Shown piece by piece: positions 26,995 through 36,671 of a DNA stretch of 64,000 nucleotides. Source of the stretch: Nitrosopumilus oxyclinae (GTDB taxonomy: Archaea; Thermoproteota; Nitrososphaeria; Nitrososphaerales; Nitrosopumilaceae); assembly GCF_013407165.1 (NCBI RefSeq), contig NZ_CP026994.1, forward strand, positions 682,001-746,000. Direction: 5' to 3'. Position 1 is the stretch's first letter; every line of letters starts with the position of its first letter. The position numbers and the translations under genes were made by a program. The notes beneath the pieces are model-generated. The model worked only from the letters and a program-made list of their open reading frames with translations. It did not search any database and was not told the origin of the DNA.

Positions 26995-28266
26995 ATGACC
27001 ATTAAGAAATATATTTTCAAAAATTTATGGCTACAAGTTGTAATCTCTTTAATCATAGGGCTTTGTGTAGGGCTGATTTTAGGTGATGATGTGGGTGTTG
27101 GGTTAGATGATGAGACTTTAGATACTCTAACATCGTATCTGAAAATTCCTGCTAACATATTTTTGAGTATAATTCAAATGATAATTGTTCCGTTAATCTT
27201 TGCCTCCATCGTTGTAGCTATTACTAATTTAGGGGCAAAAGATAAACTAAAAACTCTGGGATTAGGCGTTGGTGTTTATTTTGTAATCACCACAACAATC
27301 GCAATACTTGTAGCCGTATTTCTTGCGTCCGTTATATCCCCTGGTAGCATTCTTGATCTTACTGCTCTTCAAGAATCTCATGATCTTTCAGATGATGATC
27401 TACAAATTAAAGATGGCTTTTCACTAGATGATATTCCAAGTATAATACCTAACATAATTCCAAGTAATCCTATTTTTTCATATCTGGAAGGGCAGATGTT
27501 TAGCATCTTGGTGATGGCACTCATTGTAGGACTGTCAATGGCAGCACTTCCAAAAGAATCAGTCAAACCATTATTGGATATATTGGAATCAATTCAAAAA
27601 ATAACATTATACATTCTATTGTTTTCTATGAAGATTGTACCGTTTGCTGTTTTTGGATTAATTGTTGGAATGGTTGCCACCGTTGGTATGGGAACAATGG
27701 TTGGATTAGGGGTATACATGGGAACTGTTGTTCTGGGTCTTGGAATTATGTTGCTGGTATACATGTTGATCTTAAAGTTTGTAGCAAAAAGACCGATATC
27801 TTCTACATTTTTAAAATTCCGCAATCCGCAAACTTTGGCTTTTTCAACAGCTAGTTCAATGGCAACAATGCCTGTCACACTAAAGACTGCAGAAGATGAT
27901 CTCAAGATTGATCCAAAAGTTTCAAAATTTGTAATTCCACTTGGAACTACTGTGAATATGGATGGTACTGCCTTGTATCAAGTGATAGCTGTTTTCTTTT
28001 TAGCACAACTCTTTTCAATTGAATTGAGTCTGTTGGCTATGCTTGTAATCATTGTCACCTCTCTTTTGGCTTCTATTGGAACACCTGCTGTACCAGGAGC
28101 TGGTGTAATTGTCTTATCTACCATATTGGTAACTGTGGGAATCCCTCCTGTTGGAATCTTACTATTGATTTCTGTAGATAGAATTTTAGACATGATCAGA
28201 ACTATGGTTAATGTTACAGGAGATCTTACAGCTAGTTGCGTGTTTGATAAAATAACGCGAGATTAG
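26995..28266 (+). CDS. dicarboxylate/amino acid:cation symporter (DAACS family)
   Basis: The 423-aa membrane protein has the GltP/GltPh features. These include the hairpin segment STASSMATMPVTLKTAEDDL, the NMDGTALYQVIAVFFLAQLF substrate/Na+ motif, and a final amphipathic region with IPPVGILLLISVDRILDMIR. It should import acidic amino acids or C4-dicarboxylates with Na+ or H+. About eight membrane helices and two re-entrant loops are expected. Confidence 0.9.
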   Translation: MTIKKYIFKNLWLQVVISLIIGLCVGLILGDDVGVGLDDETLDTLTSYLKIPANIFLSIIQMIIVPLIFASIVVAITNLGAKDKLKTLGLGVGVYFVITTTIAILVAVFLASVISPGSILDLTALQESHDLSDDDLQIKDGFSLDDIPSIIPNIIPSNPIFSYLEGQMFSILVMALIVGLSMAALPKESVKPLLDILESIQKITLYILLFSMKIVPFAVFGLIVGMVATVGMGTMVGLGVYMGTVVLGLGIMLLVYMLILKFVAKRPISSTFLKFRNPQTLAFSTASSMATMPVTLKTAEDDLKIDPKVSKFVIPLGTTVNMDGTALYQVIAVFFLAQLFSIELSLLAMLVIIVTSLLASIGTPAVPGAGVIVLSTILVTVGIPPVGILLLISVDRILDMIRTMVNVTGDLTASCVFDKITRD

Positions 28267-28339
28267 TTCTCTAATCCTTTCTGATGGGAATTTGTGCTGA
28301 TATTATTACTTATTTAGGAATAATTCTAAATGATACAGA

Positions 28340-28675
28340 ATGAATATTGTTGATTTACATAATCCTAGACGTGTAGATCGAACTCCTGATGCTGTTAAAA
28401 TTTTATTTTCTTCTGGAAATTTTATCCAAGATGAATTCAAAATTTCAAAAGTAGAATTACGACTTTATTCAGAACGAACTGATGAGAAATTAGGTGTTTT
28501 TTCTTTAATAACATCTTTTGTTGAGACTGATAAAGGATCTGTGGAAATGATTTATGATGAAGGATTTCGAGGGGAAGCATCTCTTTTGAGGGCTAGTGAA
28601 TTTCTTACATCTAATTTGGGTATGTCTGGCTTGATTTTACGTTCAGTTATTACACTACGAGAAAAATTAAACTAA
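28340..28675 (+). CDS. hypothetical protein
   Basis: The 111-aa alpha/beta protein has IVDLHNPRRVDRTPDAVKIL near the start and LGVFSLITSFVETDKGSVEM in the middle. It has no signal peptide, membrane segment or recognised motif. It lies 73 nt after the symporter gene, in the same direction. Confidence 0.55.
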   Translation: MNIVDLHNPRRVDRTPDAVKILFSSGNFIQDEFKISKVELRLYSERTDEKLGVFSLITSFVETDKGSVEMIYDEGFRGEASLLRASEFLTSNLGMSGLILRSVITLREKLN

Positions 28676-28727
28676 ATTTAATTTTGGATTCATTTTAAAA
28701 TAAACTGTATCTTTTTTTGATTATACT

Positions 28728-29225
28728 TTACCATGAATTTCCTTGCTGCTTTAATTTTATTTTTTTATCTTCAGAAATTGTGTCTAATGTGTGTGAATCA
28801 TAGTTTGCTCCCTCAAAATTTGTCTCTTCTAAAACTGCTCCCTCAAAATTTGTGTGTCTGAGATTTACTCCACTGAGATTAGCTCCGCTCAAATCCACAC
28901 TTCGTAAATCTGCATAAAACAAATCTGCCCCTCTGATGTCTGCTCCTCGCATATCTGCTCCATACAAATCTGCATCCCATAGCTTTGCATTGGATAGATT
29001 GGTGTTTTGTAAATCTGCACCTCGCATTTTTACATAAAACAATATTGCCCCGCTCATATCTGCTCCACTAAGATCAGTACATCTCAAATCCGCATTGTGT
29101 ATATCTCTGTTTTTGAGATTCACTCCCTTCATGTTGGAATCTGAAAAATCTCTTCCAATCAATTCCTCATATTCAAAATTGGTCTTTGAGAGATTCCTTT
29201 TTCTAAAAACATCTGATGGATTCAT
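28728..29225 (-). CDS. pentapeptide-repeat protein
   Basis: The 165-aa protein is mostly A(D/N)LXX repeats: NADLRCTDLSGADMSGAILF, and LWDADLYGADMRGADIRGAD onward to LSGANLSGVNLRHTNFEG. These repeats form a right-handed beta-helix. Functions range from gyrase protection to structural roles and cannot be chosen here. The frame is open to 29255, but ATG 29225 (MNPSDVFRKRNL) is more likely. Confidence 0.85.
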   Translation of the reverse strand: MNPSDVFRKRNLSKTNFEYEELIGRDFSDSNMKGVNLKNRDIHNADLRCTDLSGADMSGAILFYVKMRGADLQNTNLSNAKLWDADLYGADMRGADIRGADLFYADLRSVDLSGANLSGVNLRHTNFEGAVLEETNFEGANYDSHTLDTISEDKKIKLKQQGNSW

Positions 29226-29287
29226 TATGTGTATTGATTTATTGATATAGTACATTTGAATTTAGATCTAAAATGTACCTTGAGTGA

Positions 29288-29437
29288 TTACTTGTATAGT
29301 TCCAATTCTTGTAAAATTTTACCCATGTTGTGCTTCCATCTTCGCATTTCATCAATTCCATGTGGTCTGTTTTTTTCTAACTCTTTCTTTTCTTTGAGTA
29401 GTTCTTGATGTCTATGCTCATCTTTTCTACCTTGCAT
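29288..29437 (-). CDS. small charged helical protein (49 aa)
   Basis: The frame encodes MQGRKDEHRHQELLKEKKEL, then EKNRPHGIDEMRRWKHNMGK and ILQELELYK. It looks like a soluble charged helix. It fills the space between the pentapeptide-repeat gene and the ThrRS gene. No family is known to me, and a chance frame is possible. Confidence 0.45.
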   Translation of the reverse strand: MQGRKDEHRHQELLKEKKELEKNRPHGIDEMRRWKHNMGKILQELELYK

Positions 29438-29564
29438 GACTCATTTGTGGATATTCTGAATAAATTTCAATAGTATATCTGGGCTTACTGTTCTTCTGGA
29501 ATTTCCTCGCATTCTTGAGATTTTTGAGAATCGTATATTTATGCCCGATTTAACATCTCTAAAC

Positions 29565-31433
29565 ATGCGTATATTGCAACTTCATTGTGATAACATCGAG
29601 TATACTCCAACCAAAAAGGAGATACAATCTGCTGAAGATATTGAAAATCCTCAAACTCAGAGATTGGAAGAACTTGTGGTGGTATTTGTTGCAATTGAAG
29701 ACGGTGATGACTCCTCAGTGGCACAAAATGCAATCACTCAGATTAAATCATCAATGGAAAAAATTGGATCTAAAAAATTATTGTTATACCCTTATGCTCA
29801 TCTTAGCTCAAATCTTGCAAAACCATCGATTGCCATTAAATTACTTAAAGAGATGGAAGATGCAGCATCCGAACTTGAAGTATCTCATTCTCCATTTGGT
29901 TGGACAAAATCTTACAAAATCCAAGTAAAGGGACATCCACTTGCAGAAAGTTCCAAAGTTGTCACAAAAGATTCTGCATCTGTAAAACCTGATGAGGAAT
30001 TAACTTCTGATGCACTCAAAGGTGAATCTAAAATTCGCTCATTTTGGAAAATACTTTCTCCAGATGGAACAATGACAAATATTGGTGATTTTAATTTTGC
30101 AAAATATCCTAAACTAGAAATTTTGGCAAAATATGAATCGGCAAAAATTCGTAAAGTGGACCAACCACCACCACATGTTGCATTGATGAAGAAGATGGGA
30201 ATAGCAGACTATGAACCTGCATCTGATTCTGGAAATATGAGATTTTATCCTAATGGTCGTTTGATCAAATCATTAATTGAACGATATGTTACTGACAGAG
30301 TTAAAGAATATGGTGGTTATGAAGTTGAAACTCCAATCATGTATGATTCAGAACATCCAAGTATGGTTAGTTACTTTAACCGGTTCCCTGCAAGACAATA
30401 CAATATTGACTCTGAAGGCAAAAAACTCTTTTTGAGATTTGCTGCATGTTTTGGTCAATTCCTGATGGCCAATCAATACCAATTATCATACAAGAATTTG
30501 CCCTACAAACTCTATGAGTTAACTCGTTACAGCTTTAGACGTGAACAATCAGGGGAATTAGTCGGTTTAAGACGATTAAGAGCATTTACCATGCCTGACT
30601 GCCATGCATTTTGCAAAGATATGCCTCAGGCAATTGATGAAATTAAGGTAAGATTTGATCTTTCTCAAAGTGTTCTCAAAGAGCTAGGGATTGATGAAAC
30701 TGACTATGATATGGCAATCAGATTCACAGAGGACTTTTACAATGAAAACAAATCATCCATTGAGGAACTCGTCAAAAAACATGGAAGACCAGTTCTTGTT
30801 GAAATGTGGAAAGAGAAATTCTTTTACTTTGTATTGAAATGGGAGTTTAATTTTATTGATGGTCTGGGAAAAGCCTCTGCTTTATCAACTGACCAGATTG
30901 ATGTAGAAAATGGAAATAGATACGGAATTGATTTTGTAGATGAAAATAATGTCAAACAAAATCCAATCATATTGCACAACTCCCCTAGTGGCGCAATTGA
31001 GAGAATTATCTATGCATTGTTAGAAAAAGCTGCTAAAGATTCTCATGAGGGGCGAAAACCTCAATTCCCACTTTGGTTGGCCCCTACTCAAGTTAGAATA
31101 ATTCCACTCAAAGAAGAATTCAATACATTTACTGAATCATTATCTGATAAAATTTCTGCAAGTGATGTTCGTGTTGACATTGATGATAGAAACGAAAGTA
31201 TTGGAAAAAGAATACGTGAAGCTGAAAAAGAATGGATTCGATACATTTTGGTGATTGGTGAAAAAGAAGCAAATTCTCAAAATCTTAGTATACGTGATAG
31301 ACAAACTGGTGATGTGCGGGAATTGTCATTTGATGATTTTATTAATGAAATTAAAGACCAAACCAAAGGAAAACCTTTCACTGGTTTGAATCTTCCAAAA
31401 TATCTCTCAAAGAGACCAAATTTGATGGTGTAA
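29565..31433 (+). CDS. thrS: threonyl-tRNA synthetase, archaeal type
   Basis: The 622-aa protein begins MRILQLHCDNIEYTPTKKEI, the archaeal D-aminoacyl-deacylase-like editing domain. The class II catalytic core follows: YGGYEVETPIMYD, motif 2 LYELTRYSFRREQSGELVGL, RAFTMPDCHAFCKDM and motif 3 at ~485 (GAIERIIYALLEK). A C-terminal anticodon-binding domain ends it (LAPTQVRIIPLKEEF). It charges tRNA-Thr. The frame is open to ATG 29541, but GTATATTT lies 32 nt before ATG 29565, where archaeal ThrRS proteins usually begin. Confidence 0.93.
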   Translation: MRILQLHCDNIEYTPTKKEIQSAEDIENPQTQRLEELVVVFVAIEDGDDSSVAQNAITQIKSSMEKIGSKKLLLYPYAHLSSNLAKPSIAIKLLKEMEDAASELEVSHSPFGWTKSYKIQVKGHPLAESSKVVTKDSASVKPDEELTSDALKGESKIRSFWKILSPDGTMTNIGDFNFAKYPKLEILAKYESAKIRKVDQPPPHVALMKKMGIADYEPASDSGNMRFYPNGRLIKSLIERYVTDRVKEYGGYEVETPIMYDSEHPSMVSYFNRFPARQYNIDSEGKKLFLRFAACFGQFLMANQYQLSYKNLPYKLYELTRYSFRREQSGELVGLRRLRAFTMPDCHAFCKDMPQAIDEIKVRFDLSQSVLKELGIDETDYDMAIRFTEDFYNENKSSIEELVKKHGRPVLVEMWKEKFFYFVLKWEFNFIDGLGKASALSTDQIDVENGNRYGIDFVDENNVKQNPIILHNSPSGAIERIIYALLEKAAKDSHEGRKPQFPLWLAPTQVRIIPLKEEFNTFTESLSDKISASDVRVDIDDRNESIGKRIREAEKEWIRYILVIGEKEANSQNLSIRDRQTGDVRELSFDDFINEIKDQTKGKPFTGLNLPKYLSKRPNLMV

Positions 31434-31438
31434 CTAAA

Positions 31439-32314
31439 ATGAGCTATCTTGATCTATACATGAATAATAATCCGCTAATTACATCATCTGATGATGATTC
31501 CGAACCTGTAGCTACGATATTCGGAATACCTTTTGATGCTACTCACTCTTACAAGCCTGGTTGTAGATTTGGACCTGACGCAATTCGTGACTCTTTTAAT
31601 AATATTGAGATATTTCATCCTGACCTTGGAATTGATTTAGAGACTGTCAATATTGAAGATTTGGGAAACACACGTCATACTGTTGTGGCATCTGAAATGA
31701 TTGACATGGTCAAAAAAATTACTTCTGAACTTGTTGCAAAGCAAAGACAGTTGTTCATTTTGGGCGGAGAGCATTCCATTACTTATGGTACGTATACTAG
31801 TTTTCCAAAAGATACTGGATATGTTGTTTTTGATGCACACTATGATTTACGTGATGAATTTGCTGACATTAAACTAAGCCATGCATCTTACTTGAGACGC
31901 ATTGTAGAAGAGAGAGGGGCTGACAATATTTTACATGTTGGAGCAAGAGCCTTTGTCAAAGAGGAATTAGAATTTCTAACTGAAAATAAAATTAAAACTA
32001 TTACTTACAAGCAAATTTGTGAAGGCAAAGGTCCTAGTCTTCTAAGAGATCATGTCTCTACATTTGATACTGTATATTCTAGTTTTGATCTTGATGTGTT
32101 AGATCCTGCATATGCTCCTGGCGTTGGTAATCCTGAAGCTGATGGAATTACGTCTAGAGAACTATTTGATATGATCAACATTTTTCAGGAAACCAAAGTC
32201 ACTGGTGTGGATATTGTTGAATTAAATCCATACCATGATAATGGCGCCACTGCATCATTGGCTGCAAAAATAATTTCTACTTTGATTGCAATTAATCTAT
32301 CCCGAAATAATTAA
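31439..32314 (+). CDS. agmatinase/arginase (ureohydrolase) family protein
   Basis: The 291-aa protein keeps the binuclear Mn ligands of the family: GGEHSIT, FDAHYDLRDEF and SFDLDVLDPAYAPGVGNPEA. Agmatinase is the most likely role, making putrescine for polyamines and hence for deoxyhypusine synthesis. Arginase or another guanidino substrate cannot be excluded. It starts 5 nt after the ThrRS stop. Confidence 0.85.
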   Translation: MSYLDLYMNNNPLITSSDDDSEPVATIFGIPFDATHSYKPGCRFGPDAIRDSFNNIEIFHPDLGIDLETVNIEDLGNTRHTVVASEMIDMVKKITSELVAKQRQLFILGGEHSITYGTYTSFPKDTGYVVFDAHYDLRDEFADIKLSHASYLRRIVEERGADNILHVGARAFVKEELEFLTENKIKTITYKQICEGKGPSLLRDHVSTFDTVYSSFDLDVLDPAYAPGVGNPEADGITSRELFDMINIFQETKVTGVDIVELNPYHDNGATASLAAKIISTLIAINLSRNN

Positions 32315-32530
32315 TTTATTCCCTAACATATGCTCAAAAATTAATCAAGAATATTGAAAAATTAACTATCCTTACAAATACTCCTTTGATTTGTTCTTTA
32401 ATTTTCATATTAACATTATCTATTATTTTGCTTCAAATTTGAAAAATCTCGCTATTTGATGGATTATTGACCTATTTTGCCTCGATTTCACTCCTGTTCA
32501 CTTTATTAGATGGTATTTTGGGTGTAACTC

Positions 32531-33103
32531 GTGTTAAATAATCTGCGAGATACTCTAAGGCCTACTTTAGAAAAAATAGGTAAGGGATTTGCATCTACAG
32601 GATTGTCTGCAAACTTTTGGACATTTGTAGGATTGGCATTTGCACTGGTGTCTGCAGTTGTTTATGGAATGGGAATAGAATATGGATTAATTCTTGGCGG
32701 TGTTTTGTTACTTGTTTCAGGATTTTTTGACATGGTAGATGGTCAAGTAGCAAGAGTTACTGGAAAGACTTCGAAAAAAGGTGAATATCTTGATTCTATG
32801 TTTGATAAGATTTCTGAAGTTGCAATATTTTTAGGACTTTTAGTTGGAGGATATGCTGAGCCGTATCTTGTATTGCTTGCAATTACATTGTCTTTGTTAG
32901 TAAGTTATGCTAGATCCAAATCTGATATTATTAACATTAAACTTCAAGGAATAGGAATTGGCGAACGAGCTGAAAGATTATTGGTGATTGCAATTATTGG
33001 AATGATTGGATTTATGGAATATGCTGTAATTATTGTAGTGATAATTGCAGGGATTACTCTAGTACAGAGAATGGTTTACACTGCTAAAAATATTAAAGAA
33101 TAA
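32531..33103 (+). CDS. CDP-alcohol phosphatidyltransferase
   Basis: The 190-aa membrane protein has the full family signature at ~65-90: DGQVARVTGKTSKKGEYLDS continuing to MFDKISE, i.e. DG-x2-AR-x8-G-x3-D-x3-D. In archaea such enzymes make archaetidylinositol phosphate or related polar lipid heads. Which one cannot be told. The start is GTG 32531, with TTTATTAG about 28 nt upstream. Confidence 0.88.
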   Translation: MLNNLRDTLRPTLEKIGKGFASTGLSANFWTFVGLAFALVSAVVYGMGIEYGLILGGVLLLVSGFFDMVDGQVARVTGKTSKKGEYLDSMFDKISEVAIFLGLLVGGYAEPYLVLLAITLSLLVSYARSKSDIINIKLQGIGIGERAERLLVIAIIGMIGFMEYAVIIVVIIAGITLVQRMVYTAKNIKE

Positions 33104-33106
33104 TTG

Positions 33107-33394
33107 CTAACGAAGTTTTCCACGTTTTCTTCTACTATCTGCAGATCTAATTTTTAGAATCTTAAAGTGAATTGCACATGAAATACAGTAATGTTTCAAA
33201 ACTGTTGGTGATGCAATATATGCGCCTTGTGCACGTAGTTCTTTTGCTAAAGTATGTTCAACCAAATTTAATTTAGAAGTAACTTTCTTTGCCTTGTCTT
33301 TTGGGACAGTCTGTCCACAGTTTGTACATTGTACAACACCTGAAGATCCTTTTCCTCCTTTTGTACGACCTCTACTTGCACGCTTAAGTGGCAT
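33107..33394 (-). CDS. rps26e: ribosomal protein S26e
   Basis: The 95-aa protein starts MPLKRASRGRTKGGKGSSGV. It has the zinc ribbon VQCTNCGQTVPKDKA paired with HYCISCAIHFKILKIRSADS and a basic tail RRKRGKLR. The frame is open to 33406, but AATATAAG lies 30 nt before ATG 33394, and the family begins there. Confidence 0.9.
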   Translation of the reverse strand: MPLKRASRGRTKGGKGSSGVVQCTNCGQTVPKDKAKKVTSKLNLVEHTLAKELRAQGAYIASPTVLKHYCISCAIHFKILKIRSADSRRKRGKLR

Positions 33395-33524
33395 GAACAT
33401 GAGCAAATTTGCCTACTTATATTCTTGTAGAATTTTAATACAAATTGGTCCTTTTGTGCCTGATTTTTAGATAAAAATCATACATGTTTTAATCCTAGAT
33501 CGAAGAAATCCAATTGATACAATC

Positions 33525-33632
33525 ATGCGTGGACTTTGCCATACTTGTTTTAGGTCGGGGGTAGAAGTGGTAATTATTCATGGTGAGATAATTTGTGAGC
33601 AATGTATTGCTGAAAAAAATGCAAAAAACTAA
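33525..33632 (+). CDS. zinc-knuckle microprotein (35 aa)
   Basis: The frame encodes MRGLCHTCFRSGVEVVIIHG and then EIICEQCIAEKNAKN. Two CxxC knuckles 16 residues apart make a minimal zinc ribbon. It lies 26 nt before the PfkB gene in the same direction. No family is recognised. Confidence 0.55.
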   Translation: MRGLCHTCFRSGVEVVIIHGEIICEQCIAEKNAKN

Positions 33633-33658
33633 ATCCGTACTGATTAAAAACAAGAGAA

Positions 33659-34528
33659 ATGAAACTAGCTGTTTTTTCACATTGCGCAATTGATACAATA
33701 ACTATTGATGGAAATAACTATGAGCAAATTGGTGGGGCGGCTTGTTATTCTGGTATTACAGCTCGACAATTCAAATTTGATGTGGATTTGTACACAAAGT
33801 TTGGCCCTGATTTTCCAAAACAATATCTTAATGAAGATAAAATTAATCTTGTAGATTCTGAATCTCAAAAAAATACCACCAAGTTTGCTATTTCGATAAC
33901 TGGTTCTGATAGAACTCTCAAATTAGAAAATGAATGTGAAGAAATTAACTATTCTCAAAGTGCTGCAGATGCTCACCTTGTAAGCCCAATTTACCATGAA
34001 ATATCTGATGAGACATTTAAAAAAATTAAGAATGATTCTAATTTCCTCTTTGTTGATCCTCAGGGATTTTTAAGACGAAAAGATTCTGAAAATAATGTTT
34101 TCTTGGAACAAACTGATCTTGATTTATCAAATGTTGATGCAATCAAGGTCAATCCTGAAGAATCAAGACAGATTGTAAATGGAACTAGTGATGAGATGAT
34201 GTTGGCATTGCAAAAAAAAGGAATCAAACATGTGTTGTTAACTGACAAGGCAAATGTATCATTGTTGGTAAAAGACAAAATCTATTCAATTACTTTACCA
34301 AATAGGACTATTCACGATACCACTGGCATTGGAGATATTTTCTGTACTGCTTTTACTTGTACAATGCTTAAAGAGAAGGATTTTTTGTGGGCTCTGTGTT
34401 TTGCTGGAGGTGCTGCACAAGCGGCATTAGAATCAAAGAATGTAGGCTTACAAAAGATTCCGAAAAAAGGAACAATTGAAACGAATGCATCATATTTTTA
34501 CAATTTAGTAAAATTTCGAGATTTGTAA
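33659..34528 (+). CDS. PfkB-family carbohydrate kinase
   Basis: The 289-aa protein has the ribokinase-like fold: an N-terminal IGGAACYSGITARQF and the C-terminal anion-hole motif HDTTGIGDIFCTAF with its catalytic Asp. Phosphorylation of a sugar or nucleoside is expected. The substrate is unknown. It is followed 102 nt later by the NAD kinase. Confidence 0.85.
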   Translation: MKLAVFSHCAIDTITIDGNNYEQIGGAACYSGITARQFKFDVDLYTKFGPDFPKQYLNEDKINLVDSESQKNTTKFAISITGSDRTLKLENECEEINYSQSAADAHLVSPIYHEISDETFKKIKNDSNFLFVDPQGFLRRKDSENNVFLEQTDLDLSNVDAIKVNPEESRQIVNGTSDEMMLALQKKGIKHVLLTDKANVSLLVKDKIYSITLPNRTIHDTTGIGDIFCTAFTCTMLKEKDFLWALCFAGGAAQAALESKNVGLQKIPKKGTIETNASYFYNLVKFRDL

Positions 34529-34630
34529 TAGAATGAATTCTAAAAAAGTTATAGATATGGAAAAAGAACTTTCAGTATTGCCTTACAGATTTGAATATTC
34601 TTTTATTCTACCAAATTGACTGTTTCTTCT

Positions 34631-35629
34631 ATGCAGATAGGCATTTACGGTTCAGGTAGCACAGAATCAGCTGCAAAGACAATTAAAAAAATTCTTGACG
34701 AATCTGGAATTACGTCATTTCCAATTTCTAAAACTAAAAGCAAACAAGCTGATTGTATAATTGTCCTTGGGGGGGATAAGGGAGTTAGGAATTATTTTCA
34801 TAGAACATTTGATTCTACTTTACCTGTACTGGGAATAAGTGAAGGTGAGGCAAGTGGATTTTTGGCTCAAATTGAATTGAGAGAATTTTCATCATATGTC
34901 AATTTATTGAAAAAACAAAACTACAAAGTAGAACAAGTACCTAGACTTGGTGTAAAAATTGATGGAAAAAATGTCTATCCGGTATTAAATGATGTTGCAG
35001 TATTTTCATCAAAGAGTGCAATGCTGATGGAGCATACTTTGCGTGTTAATGGTGATGAGGTATGGCATGATAATAGTGATGGAATAATTGTATCTACTCC
35101 AATTGGATCATCTGCATATTCAATGTCTGCTGGAGGTCCAGTATTGTTCCAAGACTCTGCAGTTTTTGAAATAATTTCTGTAAACTCTCTTGATGTAACC
35201 CGTAGACCAATCATTGTTTCAAATAGCAGTTCTATTGAAATTGATGACATATCTGCACGGTTACACTGTGAGGTTGTTTTGGATGGTTTGGATAGGTACA
35301 AAGTAAAGAAAACAGTTGAATGCACACAGTTTTTCCCACCTGCTCAAATTATTAGATTAAAAAAAGATTCAACAGCGATCTCTGCCCTTGCAAAAAAGGT
35401 CCATCTTGCTGAAGAACTTCTTAGCATGCCTCCTAGTTCTAAACTTTTATTGAAAACTCTGGAGTATGAGGGGGCTTTAACTCAAAAAGATCTTGCAAAC
35501 AAAACATTACTTCCTGATAGAACTGTTCGGTTGGCTCTGAGCCATTTACTCAAAAAAGGCTATGTCAAAAAGAAAGTTTCAATTCGTGATGCAAGACAGA
35601 AAATTTATGAAATTTCAAAGATTGAGTGA
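34631..35629 (+). CDS. NAD kinase fused to a C-terminal winged-helix domain
   Basis: The 332-aa protein has the ATP-NAD kinase core: IIVLGGDKGVRNYF (variant of the GGDG loop), LNDVAVF, and DGIIVSTPIGSSAYSMSAGG. About 75 C-terminal residues form a winged HTH: LLLKTLEYEGALTQKDLANK, then TLLPDRTVRLALSHLLKKGY and VKKK. The core makes NADP from NAD. The tail suggests DNA binding or autoregulation (inference). The loop is GGDK where most enzymes have GGDG. TTG 34616 is an alternative start. Confidence 0.82.
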   Translation: MQIGIYGSGSTESAAKTIKKILDESGITSFPISKTKSKQADCIIVLGGDKGVRNYFHRTFDSTLPVLGISEGEASGFLAQIELREFSSYVNLLKKQNYKVEQVPRLGVKIDGKNVYPVLNDVAVFSSKSAMLMEHTLRVNGDEVWHDNSDGIIVSTPIGSSAYSMSAGGPVLFQDSAVFEIISVNSLDVTRRPIIVSNSSSIEIDDISARLHCEVVLDGLDRYKVKKTVECTQFFPPAQIIRLKKDSTAISALAKKVHLAEELLSMPPSSKLLLKTLEYEGALTQKDLANKTLLPDRTVRLALSHLLKKGYVKKKVSIRDARQKIYEISKIE

Positions 35630-35788
35630 CTAGTTTTCATCTAATTTTGAAATTTTTTTAGTGTGTGACTCTTCATTTTCTGTAGCTTCATTGATTCTTT
35701 TTTGAATATCTATTTTGTAACACTTATCTGAACAAAATTCTTTTATTCCACTTTCATACTCTTTACCGCACTCTTTACACTTTGACAA
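35630..35788 (-). CDS. small zinc-finger protein (52 aa, TTG start)
   Basis: From TTG 35788 the frame reads MSKCKECGKEYESGIKEFCS, then DKCYKIDIQKRINEATENEE. It has a C-x2-C plus C-x3-C zinc knuckle and a charged helix. Its stop abuts the NAD kinase stop with no gap. The pattern resembles small zinc proteins scattered through this window. No ATG or GTG is available, which lowers confidence. Confidence 0.5.
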   Translation of the reverse strand: MSKCKECGKEYESGIKEFCSDKCYKIDIQKRINEATENEESHTKKISKLDEN

Positions 35789-35840
35789 TTTATGGATTTA
35801 GAGTGTATGTTGTCTTATTTAATTTTAACAAAAATTAATT

Positions 35841-35856
35841 TTCCCACAGTTGGGAA
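35841..35856. terminator. short hairpin downstream of matrixin gene
   Basis: TTCCCA-CAGT-TGGGAA is a perfect 6-bp stem with a 4-nt loop. It lies about 55 nt past the matrixin stop, reading leftward. It is a possible 3'-end structure only. Confidence 0.25.
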
Positions 35857-35910
35857 TTTCTAAAAATCACTACTATCTATTGAAACGAAAAGATGGATTG
35901 AACTACTAAA

Positions 35911-36522
35911 TCAGTAGATGCTTGCAAGAGCTTGTAAATCTAAAAGTGATATTGCATTAAAGTTCATGTTGATCTTTGGTTGCATCAAATCATTTTCTAC
36001 ATTTGTGTGTCCTAATCCAAGTGCATGGCCTAATTCATGTCTGATGATTGATTCAAGTTGCAACTTGTTTAATTCATCTGTATTGTAGATTGTTACAAGA
36101 GCTTTTATGATATTTCCATTTGCATCATAGAACAAATTTGTATATCCGTTATAGCCATTTGAATTTGTTTTCTCACTGAGATGAATAATTATTGCCTCTG
36201 TTCTTTCAAGTTTGTATTGTATTTCTAATGTTGGAACTTTTACTCCAAATGATTTTGAAATTTCTTTGATTCCTTCATTCCATCCCAAAAATAACGTTCT
36301 TCCAGAATTTTTTACTTTTTTTGAATTGATTGCGTCTTCTACAATATCCACCTGAGTTTCACTCACCTTTGCATCTCTAACAATTAAGACTGGAATTTTA
36401 TTCTCTTTTACATTCTCCCAATGTCTTAATTCACTCCATTGCTCACTATTTTCAGCCCAAATTTCTACTGGAATGAAAATAGCTATACTTACTGCCATTA
36501 CTGGCAGAACCATACCTCTCAC
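35911..36522 (-). CDS. secreted matrixin-like zinc metalloprotease
   Basis: The 203-aa protein has an N-terminal signal peptide (MVLPVMAVSIAIFIPVEIWA). Near the C-terminus it has RHELGHALGLGHTNVENDLM, the HExxHxxGxxH zinc motif of M10 peptidases plus a Met-turn-like LMQPKIN. It should act outside the membrane. Its target is unknown. A second matrixin-like protein lies at 58671-59570, and the two share the motif but little else. Confidence 0.82.
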   Translation of the reverse strand: MRGMVLPVMAVSIAIFIPVEIWAENSEQWSELRHWENVKENKIPVLIVRDAKVSETQVDIVEDAINSKKVKNSGRTLFLGWNEGIKEISKSFGVKVPTLEIQYKLERTEAIIIHLSEKTNSNGYNGYTNLFYDANGNIIKALVTIYNTDELNKLQLESIIRHELGHALGLGHTNVENDLMQPKINMNFNAISLLDLQALASIY

Positions 36523-36671
36523 AAAGTATGAAAATCTTAATGTATCTTAATCATAAGTTTGTAATAAATATTACATACTTATTTTCACACAAATTTGTCT
36601 CAAGTAAAATGTTACAGTTAATTTTAGTCGGTAAATTTTACATGAAAAATTGTAATTATTTCAATAAATGA

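Noticed and set aside
34533-34619. 28-aa leader-peptide frame overlapping the TTG before the NAD kinase
   Set aside because: TTGA overlap is suggestive, but the ATG 34631 start is better and no attenuator or regulatory repeats are visible.
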